Source of the DNA: Diphasiastrum complanatum
Lineage: Eukaryota > Streptophyta > Lycopodiopsida > Lycopodiales > Lycopodiaceae
Reading direction: 5' to 3'
Assembly: GCA_029204225.1 (NCBI GenBank)
Contig: MU832153.1
Location: 20,604 to 84,603, forward strand
Length of the DNA: 64,000 bases
The translations under genes and the position numbers were made by a program. A model generated the notes under the pieces. That model saw only the letters and a program-made list of their open reading frames with translations, had not been told where the DNA came from and did not search any database. Below, piece after piece: positions 58,692 to 63,870 of this stretch (position 1 is its first letter; each line of letters begins with the position of its first letter).

Positions 58692-60409
58692 GCTAAGTTC
58701 GTTTCAATTGCGATGCGCTCGTTTCTCAGGTTCAAGAGCTGCTGGGTATCCATGCCCAGCAACCTCGTCAAGTAGTTTCACAATCAGCTACCCGCCAGGG
58801 TGGCTTGGGCCGGTTTTTATTGCCAGTTTCTGAATGTGAGTTCAGCTTAACAACTGCTTTGGAGGAGTTACAGCCCAATTCCTTCATTGTGGAATCAGGT
58901 CATCGTCCACGCCGAGCCACGGGGGCTGCATTGGCTGTTGCTGTGGGCTTGATGGAGGGCTCTCTTTCAAACGTGGGATCTCGTATTATGCTATTTGTGT
59001 CTGGGCCAGCAACAATAGGGCCAGGAATGATTGTGGAAACTGATCTTGGAAAAAGTATTCGCACTCACCAAGATCTTATGAATGAAAGTGCAACTTACTA
59101 TAAGAAAGCATGCAAATTTTACAGTCAATTGGCTCAACATTTGGTCTCAAATGCTCATGCTCTGGATATATTTGCATGCTCACTGGACCAGGTAGGTACA
59201 GCAGAGGCAAAATCAGCAGTGGAATCTTCTGGAGGATTGATGGTCTTGGCAGAGACCTTTGACTCAGAAATTTTCAAGAAATCTCTTCAGAAGCTGTTTT
59301 CTCGTGATGAAGAAGGCCACTTGAAGATGTGCTTTAATGCGACTTTGGAGGTGATAACCACAAAGGAAATGAAAATCTCTGGTGCAATAGGGCCATGCTC
59401 CTCATTGAAAAAGAAGAGTGCTTTGGTGAGTGAGAGTGAAGTAGGAATTGGAGGAACAAGTGCCTGGAAGTTGTGCACTTTAAATAATAAAACATGCCTA
59501 GCTCTCTTTTTTGAGATTGTGAACCAACATTCTAAATCTATTACCCCAGGTGTTGCTTTTTTCATCCAATTCATTACCCAGTACCAGCATGGGAGTGGTC
59601 AGGTTAGATTGAGAGTGACAACCACAGCTCGCAGGTGGGCTGATGGTGGGCAAACACAAGACATAGCAGCTGGATTTGATCAAGAAGCTGCTGCAGCTGT
59701 TGTGGCAAGGCTCGCAGTTCACAAGACAGAGAATGAAGAGATTTTTGATATTATTCGATGGTTGGACAGAAATCTTATTCGAGTTGCATCTAAGTTTGGG
59801 GATTATGCTAAGGAAGATCCTGACTCCTTTCGCCTTTCATCCAATTTCTCACTATATCCACAGTTCATGTTCCACCTTCGACGATCCCAGTTTCTTCAAG
59901 TATTCAACAACACACCTGATGAGACAGCTTATTTCAGGCTTATGCTTAACAGGGAAGGTGTTGTTGGTTCTCTCGTTATGATACAACCCACACTTTTCTC
60001 TTATTCGTTTGAGGGGCCTCCTACACCTGTTCTCCTGGATGTAAGCTCCATTGCAGCGGATCGTATCCTTTTATTTGACTCTTACTTCTATGTTGTAGTG
60101 CATTACGGGTCAACCATAGCTCAGTGGAGGAAGCTTGGATACCATAATGATCCCAGCTATGAAAATTTCAAGAAGCTGCTAGAAGCTCCTGTTGCAGATG
60201 CAGAAGCTTTGATTGTAGACCGTGTTCCCGTTCCAAAGTTCATTGAGTGTGACCAACATGGAAGCCAAGCGAGGTTTTTGCTGGCCAAGTTGAATCCATC
60301 AGTTACGCACAACAGCAACCCGTATGGCAACTCTGAGGTTATATTTACCGATGATGTCAATTTACAAGTATTTTTAGAGCATTTGCAAAGACTAGCAGTT
60401 CAGTCATGA
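33456..60409 (+). CDS. SEC23: SEC23, COPII inner-coat GTPase-activating subunit (two exons)
   Basis: SEC23 pairs with SEC24 on ER membranes, stimulates GTP hydrolysis by SAR1 and helps form COPII vesicles. Exon 1 is 33456-34223 (256 codons) and exon 2 is 58730-60409 (559 codons plus stop), giving about 815 residues, the usual plant size. Start: ATG 33456 ([17 protein letters not shown]) matches known SEC23 N-termini. Residues: zinc finger C56, C59, C78 and C81; a Ser/Gly/Tyr-rich stretch at about 120-190; trunk domain from [10 protein letters not shown]; gelsolin-like domain near the C-terminus ([25 protein letters not shown]-like [17 protein letters not shown]). The exons join in phase 0 (AGG to GTT). 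I see no stop or shift in either, so the gene looks functional. An AATAAA lies at 60654-60659. It is the only host gene I recognise in the window. Confidence 0.95.
34245..35259. other. SEC23 intron start, no feature seen
   Basis: About 1 kb of ordinary AT-rich intron sequence. I see no element boundaries or coding motif. Confidence 0.5.
35260..36000 (-). pseudogene. LINE (L1-type) endonuclease fragment
   Basis: On the minus strand the start of an AP-endonuclease-like domain is readable: [19 protein letters not shown] (about 35705-35650) followed by [15 protein letters not shown], then a frameshift, then [11 protein letters not shown] and YMWIGIAG. This is the order of the N-terminal blocks of plant L1 ORF2 endonucleases (VWN, then L..E.H, then GG). 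Sequence to about 36000 may be the preceding ORF1 end. RT and the poly(A) tail are absent, so both ends are truncated. Confidence 0.65.
36001..36629. other. No gene recognised; probable Copia leader
   Basis: I see no coding motif. It directly precedes a Copia gag piece, so it may be LTR or leader sequence. Confidence 0.35.
36630..37293 (+). pseudogene. Copia gag-protease fragment
   Basis: A gag start-like stretch ([11 protein letters not shown]) is followed out of frame by [24 protein letters not shown] knuckle follows ([14 protein letters not shown], 36829-36870), then the protease block [10 protein letters not shown], where Leu replaces the usual Ser of [27 protein letters not shown] and [11 protein letters not shown] follow. 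It ends at TAG 37291. Integrase and RT are missing. The gag middle part seems deleted between about 36780 and 36800. Confidence 0.8.
37294..38383. other. No gene recognised
   Basis: AT-rich intron sequence without motifs that I can place; it contains a T-tract near 38260-38270. Confidence 0.45.
38384..40766 (-). pseudogene. Ty3/Gypsy pol remnant G
   Basis: Read on the minus strand from 40766 down: RT ([21 protein letters not shown], a gap, then [10 protein letters not shown] and [14 protein letters not shown]), RNase H ([28 protein letters not shown]), HHCC-type zinc region ([12 protein letters not shown]), integrase core ([34 protein letters not shown]) and a C-terminal region ([14 protein letters not shown]) ending at 38384. 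The RT catalytic pair DD is changed to DE at about 40528-40533. Several shifts and stops break the frame. Gag, protease and both LTRs are missing. The [11 protein letters not shown] wording is typical of chromoviral-type Gypsy integrases; no chromodomain is visible. Confidence 0.85.
40767..41196. other. Leader of Copia D, no gene
   Basis: Between the Gypsy remnant and the Copia D gag start. I see no primer site like TGGTATCA, so the LTR border cannot be set. Confidence 0.35.
41197..44250 (+). pseudogene. Copia D: gag, protease and integrase, truncated before RT
   Basis: The start is ATG 41197 ([19 protein letters not shown]). Gag blocks: [28 protein letters not shown], a TAA at 41653, [13 protein letters not shown]. 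After a frameshift near 41865 the knuckle [14 protein letters not shown] appears (about 41968). The protease block [15 protein letters not shown] (42249-42293) is intact. Integrase: [23 protein letters not shown]-like, [30 protein letters not shown], then [14 protein letters not shown]. The reading is interrupted at 43363-43686, resumes with [15 protein letters not shown] and [11 protein letters not shown], and stops at about 44250 against Gypsy D1. RT and RNase H are absent. Gag resembles that of element E. Confidence 0.85.
43363..43686. mobile_element. Unidentified ~325-bp insertion inside Copia D
   Basis: The Copia reading GVKC-I-FVGYSS is split between 43362 and 43687; removing the segment restores it. 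The insert has TATA-like sequence (cttatttataaag) near 43520, and CAT occurs at both junctions. I found no clear terminal repeats. It may be a solo LTR or a small DNA element. Confidence 0.55.
44250..45149 (-). pseudogene. Gypsy D1 integrase
   Basis: The HHCC zinc region is [18 protein letters not shown] to [10 protein letters not shown], followed by a shift near 44785, then [28 protein letters not shown] and [12 protein letters not shown]. Compared with D2, about 20 residues are deleted after KFW, and the frame then changes into [17 protein letters not shown]. The third catalytic residue region is therefore damaged. The C-terminal part is cut off at 44250. Confidence 0.85.
45201..46445 (-). 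CDS. Gypsy D1 reverse transcriptase and RNase H
   Basis: An uninterrupted frame of about 414 codons. RT blocks: [52 protein letters not shown], the catalytic [13 protein letters not shown] and [17 protein letters not shown] Lys/Arg-rich insertion ([20 protein letters not shown]) sits before the RNase H domain. RNase H shows [45 protein letters not shown] and [10 protein letters not shown]. The catalytic residues look intact. It is joined to the protease frame by a shift near 46440. The basic insert, between thumb and RNase H, is longer than I expect in this family. Confidence 0.88.
   Translation of the reverse strand: MLAGKKDGGICLCVDYKKLNKMTIKNRYPLPRMDDLMDRLNGAKYFTKLDLRSRYHQIRIREGDVSKTNFRIRYGHYEFLVLPFGLTNAPATFHQMMNDILRPYLGKFLVVFLDDILICSKTLEEHEAHLRTVLDNIRQAKLYAKESKCEFFQTQLKYLGHIVSDRGLEIDFDKVQKVRDWPILKTIREVKSFLGFTGFFHKFIKDYALVALPLTNLLKGVKKAKRKTKKGNKKKVRRRSKISPPVIWTDELNQSFEALKMLVSTAPILHIVDPSRSFLVETDATDYAVGAVLYQDGRPVAFKSKKLDPAQSRYSTYGKELFAVIHALRRHYLYGSKFVVMTDHESLKYICDASDLRGRKARWSELIQEFEFDIKYRRGTSNCVADALSRIGEVNELCFAEFQSELYLSLRDLC
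46439..47599 (-). CDS. Gypsy D1 gag end (zinc knuckle) and protease
   Basis: The frame is open for about 386 codons. It begins Lys-rich ([15 protein letters not shown]), has a CCHC knuckle ([14 protein letters not shown]), then the aspartic protease block [12 protein letters not shown], in which DDG replaces the usual DSG. MLGKEWF-like sequence and a long linker follow, then the RT N-terminal approach ([33 protein letters not shown]). It ends at a stop just as the RT frame begins, so one shift near 46440 (after PNNPLG) separates them. Confidence 0.85.
   Translation of the reverse strand: MFANKKTKKKKKQPRFRDIKKGKEHMVGEASPSGKKKKRPRLERADFDKAKSDGLCFSCMEKGHLSKDCPKRRKKGGRSFNATGNSSISCIDVSFKDESVCMNRCFNTAVFGPHDLIRMSGFVGSQPVSILFDDGSTHDFINAKLVQKLQLATAPSDHKYVVRMAAGGEQQVWDHFVPHMSLKIQDYVDSLSFHVMNLDKDVMLGKEWFFARNESLKKDYVSHCISFLHNDSLVCLKGDEPDLPFVTAHEANQCILNSKYFSYLCYLKDESYIDAFSTHNVNVDVSPFQKALPFTDDNLESSPEGKIFKRLREECNDIFLEQLHVGLPPSRGVDHHIDLFPDSSLVSLFPYKMSSKEEDEVASQLKELLRKGHIRPNNPLGELLFC
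47652..47961. other. ~310-bp interruption between D1 gag and knuckle
   Basis: The gag frame stops after [11 protein letters not shown] and the knuckle frame starts at [11 protein letters not shown]. The sequence between has no coding likeness and shows the doublet ctcgttggcaga at 47789 and 47831. An inserted element or a decayed spacer are both possible. Confidence 0.4.
47962..48675 (-). CDS. Gypsy D1 gag (capsid)
   Basis: The start at ATG 48675 ([15 protein letters not shown]) gives about 237 codons. A coiled-coil-like stretch ([17 protein letters not shown]) precedes the retrotransposon gag domain: [48 protein letters not shown] and [15 protein letters not shown]. It ends in a Lys/Pro-rich tail. 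Gag packs the element RNA into particles. The frame is intact, but the C-terminal knuckle is separated from it by the interruption at 47652-47961. Confidence 0.85.
   Translation of the reverse strand: MDTPMDESRAPSPVGTDMKNMTRAINLLQQQIVDMRSKHEQAEAEIRATSQSGQALLNPMFAPKFFTGEKKDKHQDVVLAWLDRWTSHFSMHDLPDSSRISWWQDLKDRATVPTTWDAFQVTFKAAFMPVLDDFEYYRRFATLQMGTKPLDVYLQDFQEAASRFFNRIDGVLLKLHFILGLPKEYQLEVRRNQPQSLEDVVRFARIFDNTHTITRKEQPKPKAKDKSSAGPSFKCQA
48790..49911 (-). other. Gypsy D1 leader (5' UTR)
   Basis: About 1.1 kb between gag and the primer site, without a supported gene. It contains a C16-type homopolymer tract near 49457-49474. Open frames here on either strand look like chance. Confidence 0.5.
49914..49927 (-). 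promoter_or_regulatory. Primer-binding site of Gypsy D1
   Basis: On the minus strand TGGTATCAAAGCC follows the LTR end after two bases (AC). It is one mismatch from the standard initiator tRNA-Met site. Confidence 0.75.
49930..50268 (-). repeat. 5' LTR of Gypsy D1 (339 bp)
   Basis: On the minus strand it runs TGTTATGTACCATAACGG to GAGTTGTAACA (TG...CA). A TATA motif (ctatatag) lies at 50092-50099. The ends were set by the primer site on one side and TG on the other; no second LTR is available for comparison. Confidence 0.7.
50278..50669 (-). pseudogene. Gypsy gag fragment (second half) next to D2
   Basis: On the minus strand [19 protein letters not shown] (50660-50605) leads to [14 protein letters not shown] (about 50580-50540) and [11 protein letters not shown], then breaks. 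[13 protein letters not shown] is readable in another frame near 50465-50430. These are blocks of a Gypsy gag. The fragment abuts the D2 LTR exactly at 50669/50670, so D2 probably landed in this gag. Its first half may be the piece at 57420-57786. Confidence 0.65.
50670..51108 (-). repeat. 3' LTR of Gypsy D2 (439 bp)
   Basis: On the minus strand it reads TGTTAGGGACCC to GATTGTAACA (TG...CA), preceded by the polypurine tract at 51109-51121. It matches the right-hand LTR almost base for base over about 370 bases. Confidence 0.88.
51572..52675 (-). CDS. Gypsy D2 integrase, apparently intact domain set
   Basis: A 367-codon open frame. Zinc region [18 protein letters not shown] to [10 protein letters not shown] (HHCC); core with [41 protein letters not shown] and [17 protein letters not shown] (D, D and E all readable). 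Then follow [29 protein letters not shown] and the C-terminal [13 protein letters not shown], where the frame stops. The N-terminus fuses a gag-like sequence (MQSKHS) to the pol linker [10 protein letters not shown], which marks the deletion joint at about 52655. Integrase joins element DNA to the chromosome; its family is clear, its activity unknown. Confidence 0.88.
   Translation of the reverse strand: MQSKHSRKTDRYFGRIWLDVLAGSSRSSDELGMQDSKISPQDKIQRDYSIRNGLLFRNGKVCVPENDDIRAQILHECHDSPCAGQPGSQRMLDLVKRNFYWPNLKSQVEAYVRKCAQCQVNEAERLKAAGLLMPLEIPERKWESISMDFVVGLPRTGKQNDAIWVIVDRLTKMAQFIPTKQTVKASELAQLFVEKLFRLFGLPNDIVSDRDAKFIGKFWQAVFEKLVTTLSLGSSNHPESDGQTERTNQSMEDMLRAYVARRQSDWERYLPMIEFAYNSAKHSTTGFSPFSLMYGFQPRAPISVGLKGLKVKAAVDFLHDMQEMLHVPRENGKTAQDRAQFYANQKRLPRVYEGAWVYLRIPKDSKV
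52676..52797 (-). pseudogene. Gypsy D2 gag start
   Basis: ATG at 52797 opens [15 protein letters not shown], then [14 protein letters not shown]. The next block, [11 protein letters not shown], lies in a shifted frame and equals the [11 protein letters not shown] of D1 gag. The remainder of gag is deleted. Confidence 0.7.
52798..53623 (-). other. Gypsy D2 leader
   Basis: Untranslated leader between the gag start and the primer site. It contains two copies of gccacctgtcc, each followed by gacagtgccacgtggcaga/g (near 53250-53285 and 53400-53435), a local direct duplication. No gene is supported. Confidence 0.5.
53624..53637 (-). promoter_or_regulatory. Primer-binding site of Gypsy D2
   Basis: On the minus strand TGGTATCAGAGCC follows the LTR end (TAACA) after two bases. 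It is the exact standard site for initiator tRNA-Met. Confidence 0.8.
53640..54048 (-). repeat. 5' LTR of Gypsy D2, missing its outer end
   Basis: It ends TGTAACA at 53640 and matches the 3' LTR until caagttt near 54048. The last ~35 bases (the TGTTAGGGACCC end) are absent. Unrelated sequence begins there, so the original target duplication cannot be checked. Confidence 0.85.
54049..54285 (-). other. Unrecognised coding-like scrap
   Basis: On the minus strand [15 protein letters not shown] and [14 protein letters not shown] form an open frame at 54215-54055. I do not recognise it. It lies between the truncated D2 LTR and element E, possibly belonging to the old gag element disrupted by both. 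Confidence 0.3.
54286..54741 (+). repeat. 5' LTR of element E (456 bp)
   Basis: It runs TGTTAGAAGTAATAAATG to TTTCCTACA. A TATA box (ctatttatatg, 54568-54578) is followed by a pyrimidine-rich stretch (cttcttcttg). It is the same length as the LTR of the second copy at 62213-62668. Confidence 0.93.
54742..54754 (+). promoter_or_regulatory. Primer-binding site of element E
   Basis: TGGTATCAGAGCC begins immediately after the LTR and is the exact standard initiator tRNA-Met site. Confidence 0.9.
54755..55579 (+). repeat. Element E leader with recurring GCAGGAGGGCGCC-like units
   Basis: The leader repeats an imperfect module of about 130 bases. Each contains gcaggagggcgcc-type sequence, a ctgattttt(c/t) block and a ttcttcgg/gatctt stretch (near 54885, 54965, 55083, 55195 and 55435). 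It holds no gene. The modules may have packaging or structural roles, but this is not shown. Confidence 0.5.
55580..55855 (+). pseudogene. Element E gag start
   Basis: ATG 55580 opens [19 protein letters not shown], then [15 protein letters not shown] and [17 protein letters not shown], the N-terminal blocks of a Copia gag as in Copia D. It leaves frame at about 55800 and is overlapped by the next ORF. The capsid core is deleted. Confidence 0.75.
55821..56735 (+). CDS. Element E long ORF (fused pol vestiges), conserved in copy E'
   Basis: About 304 open codons. Recognisable remnants: [16 protein letters not shown], like the [10 protein letters not shown] stretch of Copia D; and near the end VMVEEYHTF and [19 protein letters not shown], which echo the Copia RT entry block (EEY..L, GKKPIGCKWVF). 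A hydrophobic stretch ([18 protein letters not shown], about residues 117-134) could be a membrane segment. The other copy has about 17 differences in 304 residues and no stop. A function is not known, and the ORF may be carried along passively. Confidence 0.6.
   Translation: MKVEEQSHAKFDHCFSTSTSLHRNVGMVKHSSSLAPFVANDGCISEELYEQASQDNVLEKAEIKHSLKPFCTNGGGEKIMSISTLVPSGMLLDFLGVPSGKLLVFFLKMVDTKFSHGLLIIFSLCYIVSILLCIGNGLRKVFGQQGPHLEHFGQQSVGDFVAVGQPATASCWLSESLWDSKASFYLGGNTHASPKSVPYADFHVLMLSSYDDGVVLPSVGEQIIDSKIWEDVMVEEYHTFLYVSCGKKTYGIMWEPLMDCKSIFRLVAGFLVTYFGWSMLVFTLRLDATALRILHLFYIGHDWG
56921..57356 (+). repeat. 3' LTR of element E (436 bp)
   Basis: Same ends as the 5' LTR. It differs by a few substitutions and by deletion of about 20 bases in the ccctatttt...gggtcttgg region. 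The polypurine tract precedes it at 56910-56920. Confidence 0.93.
57420..57786 (-). pseudogene. Gypsy gag N-terminal fragment
   Basis: ATG at 57786 (minus) opens [18 protein letters not shown], followed by a coiled-coil-like [15 protein letters not shown] and a basic linker. Then come IKDLKPPKF and VENWLQK, and in a shifted frame [15 protein letters not shown]. These are N-terminal blocks of a Gypsy gag (the E..W.Q..E..F pattern). The frame breaks after NWLQK at about 57495. It may be the front half of the gag at 50278-50669. Confidence 0.65.
57787..58650. other. SEC23 intron end, no gene
   Basis: It contains a local duplication: aaataggggcttaagagcc occurs near 58027 and 58110 with accompanying attaggttaaata. 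I see no other feature. Confidence 0.45.
58654..58692 (+). repeat. (GA)n microsatellite 37 bases before SEC23 exon 2
   Basis: About 17 GA units with one AC interruption. It lies where branch point and polypyrimidine tract are expected, leaving only the T-rich end (cgtttctcag) as tract. Confidence 0.9.
58730..60409 (+). CDS. SEC23: SEC23 exon 2
   Basis: It encodes the rest of the trunk (CTLNN-like region, [16 protein letters not shown]), the helical domain ([31 protein letters not shown]) and the gelsolin-like end. The acceptor is CTCGTTTCTCAG|GTTCAAG at 58728-58729. The frame is open from 58730, upstream of any ATG, which is why an annotation based on ATG starts would miss the first 25 codons ([14 protein letters not shown]). 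Confidence 0.95.
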   Translation, partial: VQELLGIHAQQPRQVVSQSATRQGGLGRFLLPVSECEFSLTTALEELQPNSFIVESGHRPRRATGAALAVAVGLMEGSLSNVGSRIMLFVSGPATIGPGMIVETDLGKSIRTHQDLMNESATYYKKACKFYSQLAQHLVSNAHALDIFACSLDQVGTAEAKSAVESSGGLMVLAETFDSEIFKKSLQKLFSRDEEGHLKMCFNATLEVITTKEMKISGAIGPCSSLKKKSALVSESEVGIGGTSAWKLCTLNNKTCLALFFEIVNQHSKSITPGVAFFIQFITQYQHGSGQVRLRVTTTARRWADGGQTQDIAAGFDQEAAAAVVARLAVHKTENEEIFDIIRWLDRNLIRVASKFGDYAKEDPDSFRLSSNFSLYPQFMFHLRRSQFLQVFNNTPDETAYFRLMLNREGVVGSLVMIQPTLFSYSFEGPPTPVLLDVSSIAADRILLFDSYFYVVVHYGSTIAQWRKLGYHNDPSYENFKKLLEAPVADAEALIVDRVPVPKFIECDQHGSQARFLLAKLNPSVTHNSNPYGNSEVIFTDDVNLQVFLEHLQRLAVQS

Positions 60410-61466
60410 TTCAAAGTAACACTTAATTGGGCATGTTTCATAAAAAGACATTGCTGTACATTCTTTTAGTTGGGGAATCTATTATCCTCATAATGTCCTT
60501 CTCTGGCCTTGTTTTCCAAATTAATTACAACTGCAGATGTTACACAATGGCAGTAACTGGCAGAGGGAAAATACTGTAGGGTTTCTGTATAGGAGTTTCA
60601 CAAAAGTTACTAAATTAGTAGGACAATTTTGCAGATGCTGGGTTTTTGTGAGGAATAAAAGCTGCATTGACGTGAGTGATTTGTATGCAACTTGTTCGCT
60701 GCTTGTCAGGAGGTTAGATGGACAGCCCAGTAGAAGGAAATTTGAATAATGCTACTTCTTTATATGCAATGCAAATTATATAGAATAATAGATTTGATAT
60801 TTTATATACGGACTAAATATTTACACATTATTTGATTCATTTCTGTGGTATCACTGTAAGGAAGTCAATGTGTAAACCAAAAGGTTCAGAGTCCTTGTCA
60901 TGCAGAACTCGTCCATAAACAAACCCACAGTCTTCATTAGATATCTTTGTCCAGCTGGTTATGCTTGTTCAGTTGTGCACTTTCCCCACCGACTATGTTA
61001 TTTACTTAGAGCAAGCTGAATTGATGAAATGTAAATTTTGACTATTTTTCTTTTGAGGAAGCAGGATCCAGTGTTGGGCGGTTCCCACATACTAGGGTAC
61101 CTGTCAGTTCAAGGGTTTTGCCTTTTTCTTTGAAATCAAGAACTGCTAGTCCAGGGTATCAAAGTACATTTAAAATTGTCCTACCTAGCAATTCTCAATA
61201 ACATCCTACAAAATAAGACTTGGCACTTCTCAATCTGATTGGCTATTCTCCTATGAAGAACCACTGGGTTCCAATATAATGTTTTCAATAGGTATTATCG
61301 TAGTAAATAAGTATATAGTTATACATAAGTATGGTTAGAGAGAAACAAAAAGAAATTGAACACTTATATTGTGCTCAGAAATGACTCTTTATTTTACCCT
61401 TAGATGTGCCAAAAGCAATCAACATTCGGAACAATATGACTTTTATGGAAATTATAAAAAAGTCTT
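60410..61466 (+). other. SEC23 3' UTR and flank
   Basis: Downstream of the stop. AATAAA at 60654-60659 is a plausible polyadenylation signal. I recognise no gene up to the inverted-repeat element. Confidence 0.5.
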
Positions 61467-62195
61467 GTGCACACCTTAGTTGCCCGTTCCGGAACAGAAC
61501 ACGTTCTGGAACGGAACTTGATCAAATTTGTTTCTCAAAAAATACGTTATTTTTTAACAAAGGAATTGCGATAAGGAATGGAATAGCGAATCTAGGACCA
61601 GCGTGAGCTTAAGAACATGGCTCAGATAGCGATTCTAGGATCAACGGGAGCTGCAAAAATTTCTTTACTTTTTGCCAGATTTTTTGATATAATCAGCAGT
61701 CAGACAAGATATGCGTTATCGTCAGACAAGACATGGACATCGAGATAGAGGGCGAGTTTTCAGATATAGCAATAAATTTCATGCATAACCAAGATACAGA
61801 ATGCAACGAAGAAAAAAGGGCCAGTCATCTGAATATGTGCACAGCGCAGTGACAAACTAGCACAGCAGCAACATAAAGCCACACTTCGAAAAAATACACG
61901 CAAATGAGTATAATGACGTAGGTGGAGGACGTGACAGTAACCGATAACTAGTAACTTCCTCAATTTTGTTTCTGCTTGAACTGTATGTTTTTCCACCGTT
62001 TCTGATATCTAGCATCCTGCAATGTATTATCAAGCGTTGCTCAATGTATTATCAAGAAGTCGGAAGATCGTGGCCAGCACGTGGCACTTCAATATGTCTT
62101 TTTTATTTTGGAAAAAAACGTTCCGACCCAGTACGTTCCGGAATGTACAGTACCTTCCGGCCCAAAAGGGCGGAACGGGTTTCTAAGGTGCACAC
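61467..62195. mobile_element. Inverted-repeat element (MITE-like), ~730 bp
   Basis: The left end GTGCACACCTTAG then CCCGTTCCGGAAC matches the reverse complement of the right end (GTGTGCACCTTAG then CCCGTTCCGCCC), giving imperfect terminal inverted repeats of about 27 bases. Subterminal palindromes of the type GTTCCGGAAC, ACGTTCTGGAACGG and ACGTTCCGGAATGT occur at both ends. The middle has no coding likeness. I do not see a clean target duplication, so the superfamily (hAT-like?) is open. Confidence 0.65.
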
Positions 62196-62212
62196 TATTC
62201 TAATGATGTGGT

Positions 62213-62668
62213 TGTAGGAAATCAAAGTGCCAAGATCCTTCTAACATTTAATCTCCATATACAAGAAGAAGAAAAAGAGGAAGAAGAAGAAGAGGGAGAG
62301 GGTTAGGTGCCCTCAAGGAGAGAGAAAGTAGTAGCAATGCTTGAAAGGGAATGAATTACAAATGAACAAAGAGTACATATAAATAGGCCTTCCAAGGGCC
62401 TAGAATCTTCCAATTTCTAAGTTCTAGAACCTTCCAAGATCCATTACTAATTATAGGGCACCCCCAAAAGTCAAGATAGGGTCCCTTAACATAATTAGAC
62501 TTTACTTGGACCCACGAATTACTACTGGACCAAAATTGGGTCCAACTCAACTAAAACTGACTCTACATGGTCTAAATAATAAACCTAACCCATGGTTACA
62601 CAAAATCTCGACCTTTTGGGTCAAAGTAACCTATGGGAAACTAACATTATCATTTATTACTTCTAACA
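62213..62668 (-). repeat. 3' LTR of element E' (456 bp)
   Basis: On the minus strand it reads TGTTAGAAGTAATAAATG to TTTGATTTCCTACA, with the same TATA box as in element E. The polypurine tract follows at 62669-62679. Confidence 0.93.
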
Positions 62669-62853
62669 CCCTCCTTAAATGATAATGTAAAAAACATAAC
62701 ATGACACGAAGTATGAAAAATTGCAACAAAAATGCAAAGTGTTGCATGCTGCCCAAAACTCCATGTAGCCGAAAAAGAAAGATGTAGCTTGCTGTCCAAG
62801 CTTAATGCCGCCAAAAAAAACTTAAGCTTGAAGTAGTCGAAGTAGCCGAAATC

Positions 62854-63870
62854 TCAGCCCCAATCATGCCCGATGTAGAAGAGATATAGAATACGAAGTG
62901 CGGTAGCATCAAGTCGAAGAGTGAAGACAAGCATGCTCCATCCAAAGTACGTAACCAAAAAACCAGCCACAAGCCGAAATATGGATTTGCAATCCATCAA
63001 TGGTTCCCACATGATTCCATAAGTCTTCTTACCACAAGAAACATAAAGAAGAGTATGATACTCTTTTACCATCACATCCTCCCGAATCTTACTATCAATG
63101 ATCTGCTCACCAACACTAGGTAAGACAACACCGTCATCATAAGAAGTAAGCATCAAAACATGAAAATCAGCATAAGGTATTGATTTTGGTGAGGCATGTG
63201 TGTTTCCTCCAAGGTAAAAAGATGCTTTGCTATCCCGCAAAGACTCGGACAACCAACAAGAGGCTGTAGCAGGCTGTCCAACAGCCACAAAATCACCAAC
63301 ACTTTGTTGTCCAAAGTGTTCCAAATGTGGACCTTGCTGTCCAAAAACCTTCCGCAGGTCGTTTCCGATGCATAATAGGATGCTCACGATGTAACATAGG
63401 CTGAAAATGATCAATAAACTATGGCTAAATCTGGTGTCCACCATCTTCAAGAAAAAAACCAACATCTTGCCACTTTGAACACCCAAATAATCTAGCAACA
63501 TGCCACTTGGAACCAATGTACTAATTGACATGATTTTTTCCCCTCCTCCATTAGAATAAAATGGCTTCAAAGAATGCTTGATTTCAGCCTTTTCCAAAAC
63601 ATTATCTTGAGAAGCTTGCTCATAAAGTTCTTCACTAATGCATCCATCATTTGCAACAAATGGCGCAAGAGAAGAAGAATGCTTTACCATACCAACATTC
63701 CGATGCAAACTTGTACTTGTAGAAAGACAATGATCAAACTTTGCATGACTTTGTCCTTCTACCTTCAAAGAGGATGAACTAGAGAGGAGAAAGCGTGATG
63801 ATGAATCCTTTATTCGGTACATCTTTAAAAGTGTTTCCCAAGCACTTTCAGAGGTCTTGCAAAATCTCAA
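62854..63870 (-). CDS. Element E' long ORF
   Basis: A 338-codon frame that includes the gag block CKTSESAWETLLKMYRI in the same frame as the pol vestiges, unlike copy E, where the two overlap in different frames. The longer fused frame may be the ancestral state of the element. Contents otherwise as in copy E ([27 protein letters not shown]). Confidence 0.6.
   Translation of the reverse strand: MRFCKTSESAWETLLKMYRIKDSSSRFLLSSSSSLKVEGQSHAKFDHCLSTSTSLHRNVGMVKHSSSLAPFVANDGCISEELYEQASQDNVLEKAEIKHSLKPFYSNGGGEKIMSISTLVPSGMLLDYLGVQSGKMLVFFLKMVDTRFSHSLLIIFSLCYIVSILLCIGNDLRKVFGQQGPHLEHFGQQSVGDFVAVGQPATASCWLSESLRDSKASFYLGGNTHASPKSIPYADFHVLMLTSYDDGVVLPSVGEQIIDSKIREDVMVKEYHTLLYVSCGKKTYGIMWEPLMDCKSIFRLVAGFLVTYFGWSMLVFTLRLDATALRILYLFYIGHDWG

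Larger units (their letters stand above)
34224..58729 (+). other. SEC23: SEC23 intron, 24,506 bases, filled with nested retroelements
   Basis: A GT (34224) to AG (58729) interval joins the exons in phase 0 with no lost conserved residues. It contains, left to right: a LINE fragment, a Copia gag-protease piece, a Gypsy remnant (-), Copia D (+), Gypsy D1 (-), an older gag (-), Gypsy D2 (-), Copia E (+) and more of the old gag (-). Roughly two thirds of the intron is recognisable mobile DNA. No other SEC23 exon was found inside it. Confidence 0.9.

Noticed and set aside
58805-60409. Exon 2 as a separate, shorter SEC23-like gene starting at its first internal start codon
   Set aside because: Conserved SEC23 sequence continues upstream to 58730 and meets an AG acceptor in phase with exon 1.
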